Assembly (NCBI GenBank): GCA_900752195.1
Contig: CAADUJ010000006.1
Span: 145,992 to 209,991, forward strand
Source of the DNA: an uncultured Negativicutes bacterium
GTDB lineage: Bacteria > Bacillota > Negativicutes > Veillonellales > Megasphaeraceae
Reading direction: 5' to 3'
DNA: 64,000 nucleotides
Within the stretch, counting starts at the first letter, position 1, and every line of letters starts with the position of its first letter. The position numbers and the translations under genes are program-made. Positions 25,912-34,719 of this stretch are shown in pieces. Below the pieces are notes generated by a model. That model worked only from the letters and a program-made list of their open reading frames with translations, made no database searches and was not told the origin of the DNA.

Positions 25912-26258
25912 GCTAAATCACGCTCCCTCAGCCATGAGATAATCACGCCGTCAAGCCGCGATTCTGCCGACGTGCCTTCAAACTCAACCGTCGTATCCCC
26001 TTCTTCAATGCGGGACACGACGGCTAAGTCGTCAGCGCTTAGTACGTCAGCCTTCTTCATCTGCAAAAAGCGCCCGGCCGCCCGTTCTTCGACGACGGTA
26101 TCCAGCGCATCCGGCAACGTTTCCAGATTACAATCGTCCAGCACGGCTCGCTCTTCAGCCTGCAACAAGTAGGTCAGCAAGGCGTCATCAGCAGGCTGTG
26201 CCGTGTATCCCGTCGCTGCCTGAATCAGCATTTTGACGTTATCTATCGACGCCGCCAT
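25887..26258 (-). CDS. Head-tail connector protein (YqbG-like)
   Basis: A protein of about 123 residues starting MAASIDNVKMLIQAATGYTA at the ATG 26256-26258, behind AGGGGT and two bases from the capsid stop; the longer frame would start inside the capsid gene. The helical pattern (DALLTYLLQAEERAVLDDCN, VEERAAGRFLQMKKAD) is that of gp6-like connectors that join portal to adaptor. Confidence 0.78.
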   Translation of the reverse strand: MAASIDNVKMLIQAATGYTAQPADDALLTYLLQAEERAVLDDCNLETLPDALDTVVEERAAGRFLQMKKADVLSADDLAVVSRIEEGDTTVEFEGTSAESRLDGVIISWLRERDLACYRKLRW

Positions 26259-26260
26259 CG

Positions 26261-27193
26261 TTATACCCCTGCGGCCGCGCCTGCGTTGACCCACACGGCG
26301 TCCAGTTTCTTTTCAGGAAGCCACAAGTCATGGAATTTGCGGTAATCCAGTTTCCAGGCGTCGGCTTTCTGGTTGACGTCCGGCGCGAAGATGCGGACTT
26401 TATCCGTCTTAGAAATAGCAATCGGCGCGCGGCGGGCAATGATGATCCAGTTGATGTCCACGGCATCGTCGGCCGCCACAAAGCCGCCGGCTTCCTGCCC
26501 GCCTGTCGTGCCGTCGTTAAACGTATATTTCGATTTCATGCGGGCGCTGGGCACGCCGAGGATAGGAATTTCATTGTACGTGCGGACTTTCGTATCGATG
26601 ACGCCGGCTTTGAAGTTCGTCACGTCCAAGTGTTTTTCAATGTCTTTGACGGTATTCAGAATCGTGCGGATCGGCGTCGACATGATAATTACCAGACTTT
26701 CCGCATCGCCGACAGTGTCCTGAATCGTCGTAATTTCTTTATCCAGCTGGGACAGGATATTCGTCGCCGATGGCGTAAAAGATGCCGTTACACGGCTCTT
26801 AGCGTTGGCCAAAGCATAAATCTTACTGTATCGGTAAGCGTCCACTTCGGGGATAACCTGCGTCCGCTGAAATTCGCCCATGACATTGCCCGCAGAGGCG
26901 ACAAAATTCGATTCGTCTACATCCATGGAATCGAGGTGAAACGTACGGCCTCTGTCCTGCGTCAATTTGTAATCAGCATAACGCAGCGTAACGGCGCCCT
27001 GATTAAAGCCCGTATCGCGGTCGTAATTGGCAAGGCCCTGTACGTCAATAACAGGCATACGTACCGTATCACCGCCTGTGTATTTAACATTGCCCGCATT
27101 GGTTTCCATCCAGCCCGACGTAGCGCCGACAAGCATCTGCTTATCCAGGGCCTGCTGGAAAATTTTAGTCATTTCTAACGTGTTGATTGGCAT
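26261..27193 (-). CDS. Phage major capsid protein (XkdG-like)
   Basis: A 310-residue protein of the PBSX/phi-type capsid family: MPINTLEMTKIFQQALDKQM, GGDTVRMPVIDVQGLANYDR, QDRGRTFHLDSMDVDESNFV, and MKSKYTFNDGTTGGQEAGGF. It has no N-terminal delta domain; a separate scaffold is encoded directly upstream, as is usual for this family. Confidence 0.92.
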   Translation of the reverse strand: MPINTLEMTKIFQQALDKQMLVGATSGWMETNAGNVKYTGGDTVRMPVIDVQGLANYDRDTGFNQGAVTLRYADYKLTQDRGRTFHLDSMDVDESNFVASAGNVMGEFQRTQVIPEVDAYRYSKIYALANAKSRVTASFTPSATNILSQLDKEITTIQDTVGDAESLVIIMSTPIRTILNTVKDIEKHLDVTNFKAGVIDTKVRTYNEIPILGVPSARMKSKYTFNDGTTGGQEAGGFVAADDAVDINWIIIARRAPIAISKTDKVRIFAPDVNQKADAWKLDYRKFHDLWLPEKKLDAVWVNAGAAAGV

Positions 27194-27210
27194 AGTCGTT
27201 CACTCTCCCT

Positions 27211-27762
27211 TTACATATTCAATGCCTGCTCAAAAATCTGCTGATCTGTCAAATCCTCGCCATTGTCAGGGTCGCTGCCCTCACCGGGCTTTAATCCTTC
27301 GATTTTAGGTTTATCTGGTTCAAATAAATAAGCGTCTGATTCTTTCAATTTCTTGATTTGTTCGTCCAAGCCCTTTACGACTCCGTCGTCACCGACTTCA
27401 GCATCGGCCAACTCTAACAAAGCTTTGATAGCTTTTGTATTTTTTGCTTTGGCTGTCAACAGGGACTTATCTACGGCAGCATCGATCTTCATCTGCTTGA
27501 TCGTAGCATCGTAATCTTTTTGGCGTTTCTCTGCGTCGGCCTTCATCTGCTCGATCTGCTTCGTCAGCTCTTCGTTGCTGGCGTTGTTTTTCTTCAGCGT
27601 ATCCAGTTCCTTGGCGATACGCTTCTGCTCTTCCTTAGCCTGCTTTAAGGCCGTCGCCTGCTGCTCGTGCTCCGCTTTAGGCACATAGTTTTCATAGTCT
27701 TTTACAATTTTATCGGCCTGTTCGTCCGTCAAACCGAGAGCCTTTAACTCATCCTTCGTCAT
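27211..27762 (-). CDS. Capsid scaffolding protein (GP20/XkdF-like)
   Basis: A 183-residue, highly charged, largely coiled-coil protein (TALKQAKEEQKRIAKELDTL, SNEELTKQIEQMKADAEKRQ) ending QQIFEQALNM, the phage minor structural GP20/scaffold pattern. The ATG at 27760-27762 behind AGGGGGA is the likely start. It lies directly before the major capsid gene. Confidence 0.85.
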   Translation of the reverse strand: MTKDELKALGLTDEQADKIVKDYENYVPKAEHEQQATALKQAKEEQKRIAKELDTLKKNNASNEELTKQIEQMKADAEKRQKDYDATIKQMKIDAAVDKSLLTAKAKNTKAIKALLELADAEVGDDGVVKGLDEQIKKLKESDAYLFEPDKPKIEGLKPGEGSDPDNGEDLTDQQIFEQALNM

Positions 27763-27841
27763 TACACGATTCCCCCTTCTGTACAATACATACCTACGCC
27801 GCAGTCTTATACAGGCATACGGCACCGCCTCCTTTCAGGCA
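27763..27841. other. Leader between terminator and scaffold gene
   Basis: This stretch lies just after the 27842-27878 terminator. On the minus strand AAAGGAGG is followed by ATG CCT GTA TAA, a three-codon minicistron ahead of the scaffold start. It could be chance. Confidence 0.3.
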
Positions 27842-27878
27842 TGAAAAAAGCACTCTTGATTTCTCAAAAGTGCTTTAG
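27842..27878 (-). terminator. Strong hairpin terminator with GAAA loop upstream of scaffold-capsid
   Basis: On the minus strand AAAGCACTTTTGA and TCAAGAGTGCTTT pair around a GAAA tetraloop, then T6 follows. It ends the YjcQ-like gene. Because the scaffold and capsid genes come next on the same strand, it must be partly read through or they need another promoter. Confidence 0.8.
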
Positions 27879-27897
27879 AGCTTGTATTTTATTCTAC

Positions 27898-28266
27898 TTA
27901 CTGGAAGGCATTAATCAGCTGCAGCATCAGGCCACCGCTTTCCTGAATAGCCTTCCAGACTTTCGCCATTGTTCCGTTGTGCTCAAGATATTCGATTCCG
28001 TCAGCTGTAATCTGCGTGTTTTCATACGATTTGATAACGGGAACAGCGCCCTTTCCCAATACGGATACAGTACCGCAAATCACTCCGGCAATAAAGCCTT
28101 TCCGCAAGAGCTCCGTATAAATAAATGCCAGATATTCTTCGTTTATTTTTACGGGATATTCTGCCAAGCTTAGGTATTTGCTTTCCGGTCGTATGCCATG
28201 CTTCAGGCAGTAATACAAGTATGAAAGCAGGTAATACACAATGACATGGTAATCGTCTTTAGCCAT
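27898..28266 (-). CDS. YjcQ-family phage protein
   Basis: A 122-residue protein that matches the YjcQ family pattern (winged-helix-like): a helical start VYYLLSYLYYCLKHGIRPES, then YLAFIYTELLRKGFIAGV, KSYENTQITADGIEYLEHNG. The family is common in Firmicutes prophages and its role is unclear. Here it is set between two hairpin terminators inside the head gene block, so it looks like an inserted accessory gene with its own control. AGGGGGG precedes the ATG. Confidence 0.75.
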   Translation of the reverse strand: MAKDDYHVIVYYLLSYLYYCLKHGIRPESKYLSLAEYPVKINEEYLAFIYTELLRKGFIAGVICGTVSVLGKGAVPVIKSYENTQITADGIEYLEHNGTMAKVWKAIQESGGLMLQLINAFQ

Positions 28267-28280
28267 AATGTCGCCCCCCT

Positions 28281-29411
28281 TTATCGGATATGAAAAAAGC
28301 GCCCACTAAAAAGTGAACGCTTTCCATAAGGAAGTAATTGCTTATCTCGCCATTCCGCCAATGTCTTGGACTTATCGACAAACACGGCTTTCCAGTCCCC
28401 GTACTTCATCTTTCCCGGCACCTGCACTGTCTTTCCGGTATCTAGGTCCCGGGCGACGCGCGTCGAATCGTCATCGTCCGTAATACCTTCGATATACGGC
28501 GCTGTCGTCGTGCGGCAGTAGCAGTGGAACGGCGGCATCGTTACGCCGGGCTTCGCATCAGCCCGGTCAAAGACCTTGCCGTCCATTTCCCGGCAGACTG
28601 GCGACGTCCGACTGTCCAGCGTCGCAATAAGCTCATATTTCGCCACATGAAGTTTTTTCCACGTGTCCATACGGGCCGTCTCCTGTACGTATGCCGTTTC
28701 CGTTTCCGCCAGCCTGCGGGCGTTGCTGAATGACACGTTAAAGCGGTTGGCGATACGCCCGGCAAGCAACGTCGTCCCTTCGGCGGCGATGAGCGTGCGC
28801 GTAATCTCCGACTGCAGCGTATTCAAGAGCTTTGTTTTATTGTCCCAAATGCGCTCGGAAAAGTCCTTGCCGTCCTCCGCCCACGGCCGGGATATGGCTT
28901 TTTCGATGCTGGCCTCCGGCACTTTGGCAAAAGTATCGTACACGCCCTGCATGGACTGAGTTTCGTATGCCGTGCGATAGTAGCTGTCTTCATATACGTC
29001 TTTCAGCAGTTCCGTCAGGTTGATTTCCTGCTGCTTTGCCAGCTGTTCGACGTAGTTTGCCGTTTTAATGTACAGCATTTGGCTGCGGCTCAATCGTGCC
29101 CGAATAGACGCCTGATCCAGCATCTTGATGTACTCATCGGATAAATCCTGCTGTTTCGCCAGTTTCTCATACTCTTTCAGCGTCAATTTAAAGGCCTTCA
29201 GCTCCCTGGCGTCCAGCTGCTTGCGGGCGTCGGCAAGGCTCAGGCCGTTTTCATCGGCATAGCGGGTATACCATTCGATAACTTCATCGCGCAGCTGCCG
29301 CAGCGTGTATTCATACACTTGTTTTAGGTCTGCCATGACTTTATCAGCTTTATCCATCGCACGCTGTTCCAGCCGTTCAAAACGATGTTGCCAATAATCC
29401 TTATTCGTCAT
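28281..29411 (-). CDS. Minor head protein (SPP1 gp7/Mu gpF-like)
   Basis: A 376-residue protein. The long helical N-terminal half is followed by the conserved C-terminal part: TEIT-type helices, RLAETETAYVQETARMDTWK, then YELIATLDSRTSPVCREMDG and PGVTMPPFHCYCRTTTAPYI (the SPP1 gp7/gpF domain with Cys/His). It helps DNA ejection or head assembly next to the portal. It overlaps the end of the portal gene. A hairpin with T6 lies inside its last codons (28292-28323). Confidence 0.9.
   Translation of the reverse strand: MTNKDYWQHRFERLEQRAMDKADKVMADLKQVYEYTLRQLRDEVIEWYTRYADENGLSLADARKQLDARELKAFKLTLKEYEKLAKQQDLSDEYIKMLDQASIRARLSRSQMLYIKTANYVEQLAKQQEINLTELLKDVYEDSYYRTAYETQSMQGVYDTFAKVPEASIEKAISRPWAEDGKDFSERIWDNKTKLLNTLQSEITRTLIAAEGTTLLAGRIANRFNVSFSNARRLAETETAYVQETARMDTWKKLHVAKYELIATLDSRTSPVCREMDGKVFDRADAKPGVTMPPFHCYCRTTTAPYIEGITDDDDSTRVARDLDTGKTVQVPGKMKYGDWKAVFVDKSKTLAEWRDKQLLPYGKRSLFSGRFFHIR
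28292..28323 (-). terminator. Terminator-like hairpin inside the end of the minor head gene
   Basis: On the minus strand GCGTTCACT pairs with AGTGGGCGC (two G-U pairs) and T6 follows; the stop codon of the minor head gene lies just after the T-run. If it acts as a terminator it would remove the last codons of some transcripts. Confidence 0.6.
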
Positions 29412-30840
29412 CTACGCCACCGCCCTGGCTCATTTTCCCTCGCATAGCATAATCCAAACCCAGTTCCTCCTGCTGTTCTGTTTGCAGCCGTTTGAGTTCT
29501 TCGGCCGTATCTTTGACCCAGGGGTGATTGGTGATGATCGTTTCCTTGCTGATAACGCCTTCGGAGTTGCGGCAGTTCGTAATGACTTCCGATTCATTGA
29601 CCGGCGTATCGCGGTTGAAAATGAATTCGACATCGCCGGCCGTTTCGCCGTTAATGCCAAGATACGTATTCACAAACCACATCAGTTGCTCCAGCGACGC
29701 CTGGAACTCCATCTCGATATTGTTTGCATCGATGTCGATGTCGCTGTAAATACTGCTGATGTTCATTTGATTGGGGTTATTGCTCATGCGGTCGTCGCGG
29801 GCGTCGAAGCCGTTGCCGCAATCAATAATCGCCTTGTTTAGAAGTTTTATGATAGTTTCGTAATTCTGCGAATTGACTTCAATTGTCAGCGTTTCGACGC
29901 CGCCCTGAATCCCCTCGCGGGTTCGGACCTTTACGGCGCCGTATACGGCTAGATTCCGCCGGAACTCCGACAAATCCGTGCCGTCGTAGTTTTTAATGAC
30001 GAGAATCGTATTGCGCACGTCTTCACACATGACGTCGGCAAAATTACTGATAAGCGTGTTCAGGGCATCCTGCAGCCCCTTCACCCTACGGATCAGCGGC
30101 AATTCTTCTGCATTGTACTTAAACGCAATGAGAGGTACGCGCTCCCAGTTCATGGGCTGCGCGTCCACCGTAAGCAAAGAACCGCTTTTACGCTCTACGT
30201 CTGGCCTTAGTTGATTATTTTCCCAGATGTAATATTTCACACCGTCTGCCGTGTAATACTCGGCCTTATGGACGATTTTAGGCTGTTTGCCTTCATACGT
30301 TGACACCTGGTAGAGCCGCAGAAAAGCGTCCAGCGTCTCGTGCTCTTCATCCGCCCAGAATGGCAAGATCTGCGTAGGCGGAATACGCTTAAAATGCAAT
30401 CCGTCCACCATAACATATGGCATCAGATACCCAACGCCACCTGTCAATGCATCCTGACCGACCAATCTTAATTTCCGTCGAAAGGACTGGTCGAATATTC
30501 CATCTAGCAATTCACCATAGCGTTCATCGCCCGTTTTCACCTCGAAGGGCTTTGCCAGCAAGTAATTTACTTTCTGATCAACCAGTTTTGCGAATCGGTT
30601 ATAGGCTAAGCGGTTATTCGGCAGGTTATGGAGAGTTACCTTACGCCCGCCCTCGCCGATAACTTTACGTTCTTTGTAGTCAATATCTAAATGTTGGCGG
30701 TAATACGCCGCGCCCGTTCGCATCCAAAGTCTTTTTTTTGATACCAGCCAGGCCTTAAGTTCTTCCTCTAAGAATTCTGTTTCCGTCATGCCCTGGCTGC
30801 CTCGTTGGAGCAGCAGATTCCACCATCGTTGTAATATCAT
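29401..30840 (-). CDS. Phage portal protein (SPP1 gp6-like)
   Basis: A 479-residue portal, the dodecamer ring through which DNA enters. Characteristic parts: TETEFLEEELKAWL near the start, NKRLAYNRFAKLVDQKVNYL-like helix (NNRLAYNRFAKLVDQKVNYL), DALTGGVGYLMPYV, and NNPNQMNISSIYSDIDIDAN. The chosen ATG (30838-30840) lies four bases after the terminase stop, behind GGTGAT; the MTETEF start 17 codons later is an alternative. Confidence 0.93.
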   Translation of the reverse strand: MILQRWWNLLLQRGSQGMTETEFLEEELKAWLVSKKRLWMRTGAAYYRQHLDIDYKERKVIGEGGRKVTLHNLPNNRLAYNRFAKLVDQKVNYLLAKPFEVKTGDERYGELLDGIFDQSFRRKLRLVGQDALTGGVGYLMPYVMVDGLHFKRIPPTQILPFWADEEHETLDAFLRLYQVSTYEGKQPKIVHKAEYYTADGVKYYIWENNQLRPDVERKSGSLLTVDAQPMNWERVPLIAFKYNAEELPLIRRVKGLQDALNTLISNFADVMCEDVRNTILVIKNYDGTDLSEFRRNLAVYGAVKVRTREGIQGGVETLTIEVNSQNYETIIKLLNKAIIDCGNGFDARDDRMSNNPNQMNISSIYSDIDIDANNIEMEFQASLEQLMWFVNTYLGINGETAGDVEFIFNRDTPVNESEVITNCRNSEGVISKETIITNHPWVKDTAEELKRLQTEQQEELGLDYAMRGKMSQGGGVDDE

Positions 30841-30844
30841 GATA

Positions 30845-32092
30845 TCACCATCCAAACAGCGGGGCGTCGTTGACCCTTTCCAGCGCATAGCGGACAGCGT
30901 CAATCGTGTGATTGTTCTTATCCGGATAGACGGATTTAAAATTCCCCAGCTTATCCTTTTCTAATTCATACTGCGTAAATTCCCGGGCCGCGTTTGGGCA
31001 GCGGTCGGGGTCAATAATAATTTCTTCGATTTCGTCTTTCAGGAAGCGGATACCTCGTTCCACACTGCCCGGGCCCTTGACGGCCCCTTCAGCGCGGACG
31101 CCCCGCTCTTCGATATCGTCTATAGATTTAGGCTCGGCGCTATCGCAGATGACAAGCCCCCGTCCTGGATTTTCCTTGTTAATATAATCCGCCGCCTTCG
31201 CATTGGACATATTGACGCAATACAGTTCATGGAAAATATATAACCGTTTCCGCGTTTTATCGTACTGCACGGCCATGTACGCCAGCGGATCGGCGGCATA
31301 ACCCCAGTCGAGGCCGCGATAAATACGGTCGAAGTGGTCAATTTCGGCATCAGTAATGCGGCGCAGCGTCACGTTGCGGAATACTTCGCCGCCAGTGCCC
31401 GTGACTTCGCCGAGGTACTGATGGCGGTATTTTTCCTCATTGATGGCCTTCATGTGGTCCGCTTCAGCGATAAATGGCGCCCCCAGCCACGCCGGCGGCA
31501 CTGACAAATACGTGCTGTGGTGAACGATTTTGTCCGGCCGCTCTAGTGACGCTTCATAATTGACCCACGACTGTACCGATTCCGGCGGATTGTACGAATA
31601 GAAGCACCAGAATGTCGTGCCACCACGCATGACGGACTGCAATACTGTATTGATGGTGTCCATCTCCGGGAACTCGGCCAATTCTTCAAACCAGATATAG
31701 GCAAAATAGCCATGACTGAGCTTGATAGACTTGCTCTTCAGCGGATCATCTACGCCGCGGAATAAGATTCGCTGCTTGCCGTATGACAAAGACAACGGGC
31801 TGATGCGGGCCTTCCACTTATCGGCAACCCCCAATACGTCGATAGCCCAGATAAGCTGTTCATACACCGATTCGCGCAGCGTGCCGCCTATTTTGCGAAA
31901 TACGACGGCGTTGCGTTTTGGGTCTTTCATCATACCCAAGATGATTTCAATACTGATGAAGGACGACTTCGTCGAGCCGCGGCCGCCTTTCAGCCAGTAG
32001 TGCGTCGCGTCATGACGCTTTACCTGCTGATGCAACCGATAAAACGACGGCGCTATCCGCTCTTTCAGGCTAACCTTCATCCGGCACATCAT
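30845..32092 (-). CDS. Terminase large subunit
   Basis: A protein of about 415 residues that powers DNA packaging and cuts concatemers. The ATPase N-terminal part has a variant Walker A (WLKGGRGSTKSSF), Walker B at YIWFEELAEF; the nuclease part has RGLDWGYAADPLAYM and later NHTIDAVRYALERV. Start uncertain: ATG at 32092, 32089 or 32080; GGTGAT precedes the first. It overlaps the small subunit gene. Confidence 0.93.
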   Translation of the reverse strand: MMCRMKVSLKERIAPSFYRLHQQVKRHDATHYWLKGGRGSTKSSFISIEIILGMMKDPKRNAVVFRKIGGTLRESVYEQLIWAIDVLGVADKWKARISPLSLSYGKQRILFRGVDDPLKSKSIKLSHGYFAYIWFEELAEFPEMDTINTVLQSVMRGGTTFWCFYSYNPPESVQSWVNYEASLERPDKIVHHSTYLSVPPAWLGAPFIAEADHMKAINEEKYRHQYLGEVTGTGGEVFRNVTLRRITDAEIDHFDRIYRGLDWGYAADPLAYMAVQYDKTRKRLYIFHELYCVNMSNAKAADYINKENPGRGLVICDSAEPKSIDDIEERGVRAEGAVKGPGSVERGIRFLKDEIEEIIIDPDRCPNAAREFTQYELEKDKLGNFKSVYPDKNNHTIDAVRYALERVNDAPLFGW

Positions 32093-32741
32093 CAACAATC
32101 ACCACGCTTTCATTTTCTGTATCCTGCATAGCCGCTACTTCAGCCTTAAGCTTCGCAATGCGCAGCCGCTGTTCCTCGTCAGCCAGGCCCTGACGGCACA
32201 TTTCGTCGTATTGCTTAATCATATTATTCAGCGTACCCATGGCTCTTGACTGCGCCTTGAGGAACGTTGCTTGTTTGTCCCACGGCAGTTGCAGTTCAAA
32301 TTCCACTTCTTTGCCCCCGCGTCCTGATTTCAGCCTTTTTTGTACCTTGGTAATATCCGCGGCGTCTCGGACAAACATAATGCGTTGTGCTCGCACGATG
32401 GCGGCTTTTTGTAAACAGATACTTTCCCACAGGGAGTCGAGCGTACTTTTGTCACGCTCTCCATCCATAATTTCCAGCGTTTCTTCCGGAACGTATTTTG
32501 CGTACAGACCATGAGTGCGTGCTTTTTGATTCCCAGCAGGGCCGCCGCCGCTATTTCCAACTGCGTTTGTATTAAAAAAGGGTGCACCCTTTTTCTTTTT
32601 GTGTGCACCCTTTTCGCGGCTCCATCCATACCGCCGTTTCCATGATTTTATAGTATTAACAGATACTTCATATTTTTCTGCTAGTTCCTTATATTTGAGC
32701 CCTTTAACATAATCGTTATAGGCCTTTTCCTGCGTCGTCAT
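32070..32741 (-). CDS. Terminase small subunit (phBC6A51-like)
   Basis: A 223-residue DNA-recognition protein. The N-terminal helix-turn-helix reads LKYKELAEKYEVSVNTIKSW, then KRRYGWSRE and a Gly/Lys-rich linker (GAHKKKKGAPFF). The C-terminal part is helical, ending with an acidic tail. The linker DNA carries a repeated palindromic GGGTGCACCC motif. Confidence 0.85.
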   Translation of the reverse strand: MTTQEKAYNDYVKGLKYKELAEKYEVSVNTIKSWKRRYGWSREKGAHKKKKGAPFFNTNAVGNSGGGPAGNQKARTHGLYAKYVPEETLEIMDGERDKSTLDSLWESICLQKAAIVRAQRIMFVRDAADITKVQKRLKSGRGGKEVEFELQLPWDKQATFLKAQSRAMGTLNNMIKQYDEMCRQGLADEEQRLRIAKLKAEVAAMQDTENESVVIVDDVPDEG

Positions 32742-32784
32742 ATCACATATCTCACCACCGCCTATTTGTCCGGTTCCGTAATCG

Positions 32785-33978
32785 TCAATTCATCAGTACG
32801 GCCGACTTCCCGGTTAATGTCTCCCATCGCTTGATGATCACATCAACGTAACGCGGGTCCAGCTCCATGATCATAGCCTTACGCTGTAGTTGCTCGCAGG
32901 CAATCAAAGTCGTCCCACTCCCGCCGAAGGAATCATATACAATGTCCCCTGGCTTTGTGCTGCACTGAATCTGATAAGCAAAGAGTGGTACTGGCTTCAT
33001 GGTCGGGTGTTCCGGGCTCTTCACAGGCTTATCCATGTCGATGACTGTCGTCTGCTTGCGGTCACTATACCAATGATGTGTTCCATCATTCCACCCATAA
33101 AGACATGGCTCGTGTTTCCACTGGTAGTCCTGCCGCCCCAGCGTCATCTGATTTTTATTCCATATCAGCGTCTGTCGGAGCGTCAGCCCTACATCTCGAA
33201 GGGCACCACGGAAATTATAGCTTTCATTGTCCGCGTGCCAGATATAAAATGCCGCTCCTGGGTTCATTACTGATTTGGCACACCCGAAAGCCGCGTCCAA
33301 AAACGACCGGAATTCGCCATCTTCCATCTTGTCGTTCATGATAACCAGTCCGTCTGTCATGCGGTGTCTCTTACGGGCTTCATCAACGCTTCCGCCCATG
33401 CCGAGTGCTACATTGTACGGCGGGTCGGTCAGATAAAGGTCCGCTTTGTCCCACCCCAGTAGACGTTCGACATCATTCTGGTCTGTCGCATCCCCACATA
33501 GTAATCGATGTTCTCCCAGTTGGTACAAATCGCCTCGTTTAGCATTTGGTTCTTCTGGAGGCGCATCATCGAAATCATCGTCTGCGATTTCTGATGGCTC
33601 GTCCAGCGTTTCTAGCTCATTAAACCCGAAATCTTCCATGTCGAAGTCGTTGACCAACTCTTGGAGTTCCTCTTCCAATTTCGACATATCCCAATCGGCC
33701 AACTCCGCCGTCTTATTGTCAGCCAGGCGAAACGCATTGATTTGCTCCGGTGTCAGATCATCTGCAATGATGCACGGAATAGTCTTCAGCCCCAACTTTT
33801 GAGCAGCCTTGTATCGAGTATGCCCGCAAACAATGACGTTCTCCTTGTCTACAACGACAGGAACTTTGAACCCGAATTGCGAAATACTGGTTGCCACTGC
33901 AAAAACAGCGTCATCATTATGCCGTGGATTGTTGGCATAGGGAATTAATTCGTCGATGGGTTTATCTATGATAGTCAT
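32785..33978 (-). CDS. DNA methyltransferase with N-terminal ParB-like domain
   Basis: A 397-residue protein. Residues 1 to about 120 are a ParB/sulfiredoxin-like domain (IDELIPYANNPRHNDDAVFA, VIVCGHTRYKAAQKLGLKTI). The rest is an N4/N6 type DNA methylase: DLYLTDPPYNVALGMGG (DPPY catalytic motif) and DIVYDSFGGSGTTLIACEQL (SAM-binding FxGxG). Such genes are common just upstream of terminase in Firmicutes phages, and probably protect phage DNA from host restriction. The target sequence is unknown. Confidence 0.92.
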   Translation of the reverse strand: MTIIDKPIDELIPYANNPRHNDDAVFAVATSISQFGFKVPVVVDKENVIVCGHTRYKAAQKLGLKTIPCIIADDLTPEQINAFRLADNKTAELADWDMSKLEEELQELVNDFDMEDFGFNELETLDEPSEIADDDFDDAPPEEPNAKRGDLYQLGEHRLLCGDATDQNDVERLLGWDKADLYLTDPPYNVALGMGGSVDEARKRHRMTDGLVIMNDKMEDGEFRSFLDAAFGCAKSVMNPGAAFYIWHADNESYNFRGALRDVGLTLRQTLIWNKNQMTLGRQDYQWKHEPCLYGWNDGTHHWYSDRKQTTVIDMDKPVKSPEHPTMKPVPLFAYQIQCSTKPGDIVYDSFGGSGTTLIACEQLQRKAMIMELDPRYVDVIIKRWETLTGKSAVLMN

Positions 33979-34004
33979 GGTGTCGCTCTCCTTTATTGCA
34001 GTAA

Positions 34005-34061
34005 AAAAGGGACCCGTTACCCTGTCGGCTATTCACCAGACACAGGCGACTAAGTCCCTAT
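34005..34061 (-). terminator. Terminator after tRNA-Trp
   Basis: On the minus strand AGGGAC pairs with GTCCCT around a structured middle (with GCCTGTGTCTGG/CCGACAGG), followed by T6. It lies 11 bases beyond the tRNA 3' CCA and ends just ahead of the methyltransferase start. Confidence 0.65.
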
Positions 34062-34071
34062 GTATTCGATT

Positions 34072-34147
34072 TGGCAGGAGCGGAAGGACTTGGACCTTCA
34101 ACGAATGGTTTTGGAGACCACTGCTCTTCCCATTGAGCTACGCCCCT
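34072..34147 (-). tRNA. tRNA-Trp (anticodon CCA) encoded by the prophage
   Basis: A complete cloverleaf was folded by eye: acceptor AGGGGCG/CGCTCCT (seven pairs, one G-U), D-arm GCTC/GAGC with loop AATGGGAA, anticodon stem GTGGT/ACCAT with loop CTCCAAA (anticodon CCA), variable TCGTT, T-arm GAAGG/CCTTC with loop TCCAAGT, discriminator G, and an encoded CCA end. Total 76 bases. It lies inside the prophage, between the sigma-like regulator and the methyltransferase gene. Confidence 0.93.
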
Positions 34148-34278
34148 ATATGGCGGCGCGATGACAGTTCATGCGCCGCAGTCTAAACAAGGAGGCATCA
34201 TATGACAGTGTGTGAGCAGGGAACACATTATGACCGCCATCAGAATGGGTTCCTTCGGCCCCGCTTTTCACACTACCA
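34148..34278. other. Short non-coding stretch between late promoter and tRNA
   Basis: This would be the leader of the late transcript on the minus strand. On the plus strand it holds a small ORF with a good ribosome site (34201-34347), antisense to the regulator gene; it is not counted as a gene. Confidence 0.35.
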
Positions 34279-34306
34279 TTATACGCCCTTTGCGAGTGCA
34301 ATTCTA
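34278..34306 (-). promoter_or_regulatory. Possible late promoter ahead of tRNA-Trp and the late genes
   Basis: A perfect minus-strand -10 box TATAAT at 34278-34283 lies just at the end of the sigma-like regulator gene. The -35 position holds TAGAAT, a poor match, which would fit a promoter that needs an activator. Confidence 0.4.
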
Positions 34307-34707
34307 TGCAAACTCCCAAAAGCCTGCAACGCTTTCCCGTGTAGGTAAAATATATTGCGCCAACTAAAATGCATTTCTACCGCTATTTTCTCCCAGTCCT
34401 CGCAATTAATATATCTCGCATATAAGATAGCCTGCTGTTGTGCGTCAGGTAGCATTTTAATTAGCGCCTTCGCCTCACGGCGCATGTCAATCAGCTTATC
34501 CCACTCCGTATTTACCTCCTCAAAATATTTCTCCAGCTTAATGTAGCTGTCCGCTAGGTCAGAATCTTTAGTCCCCGTTACCTTTTCCGATAGACTCGAA
34601 GCCCTCAGTGTAAGAATATCAGACCTCACCTCAAGCATCTCTTTTTCCACCTGCTCCAAAATATATTTTTGCCGTCTGATACGGCTTAAATACTCTTTTG
34701 CTGTCAA
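34279..34707 (-). CDS. Phage late regulator, sigma-70 region 4-like (DUF1492/ArpU type)
   Basis: A 142-residue protein. The N-terminal helix-rich part (SRIRRQKYILEQVEKEMLEV) is followed by LIKMLPDAQQQAILYARYIN, DWEKIAVEMHFSWRNIFYLH, the sigma region 4-like helix-turn-helix. These proteins turn on late transcription in Gram-positive-type phages. It is the last gene of the early block, and a candidate late promoter overlaps its end. Confidence 0.8.
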   Translation of the reverse strand: MTAKEYLSRIRRQKYILEQVEKEMLEVRSDILTLRASSLSEKVTGTKDSDLADSYIKLEKYFEEVNTEWDKLIDMRREAKALIKMLPDAQQQAILYARYINCEDWEKIAVEMHFSWRNIFYLHGKALQAFGSLHRIALAKGV

Positions 34708-34719
34708 TCAACTCCCCCC

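Noticed and set aside
34072..34147. Prophage tRNA as an amber suppressor for the recombinase TAG
   Set aside because: Its anticodon is CCA (reads UGG), not CTA.
34201..34347. Plus-strand 48-codon ORF with an excellent AAGGAGG site
   Set aside because: It is antisense to the end of the sigma-like gene and has no family or promoter; probably chance.
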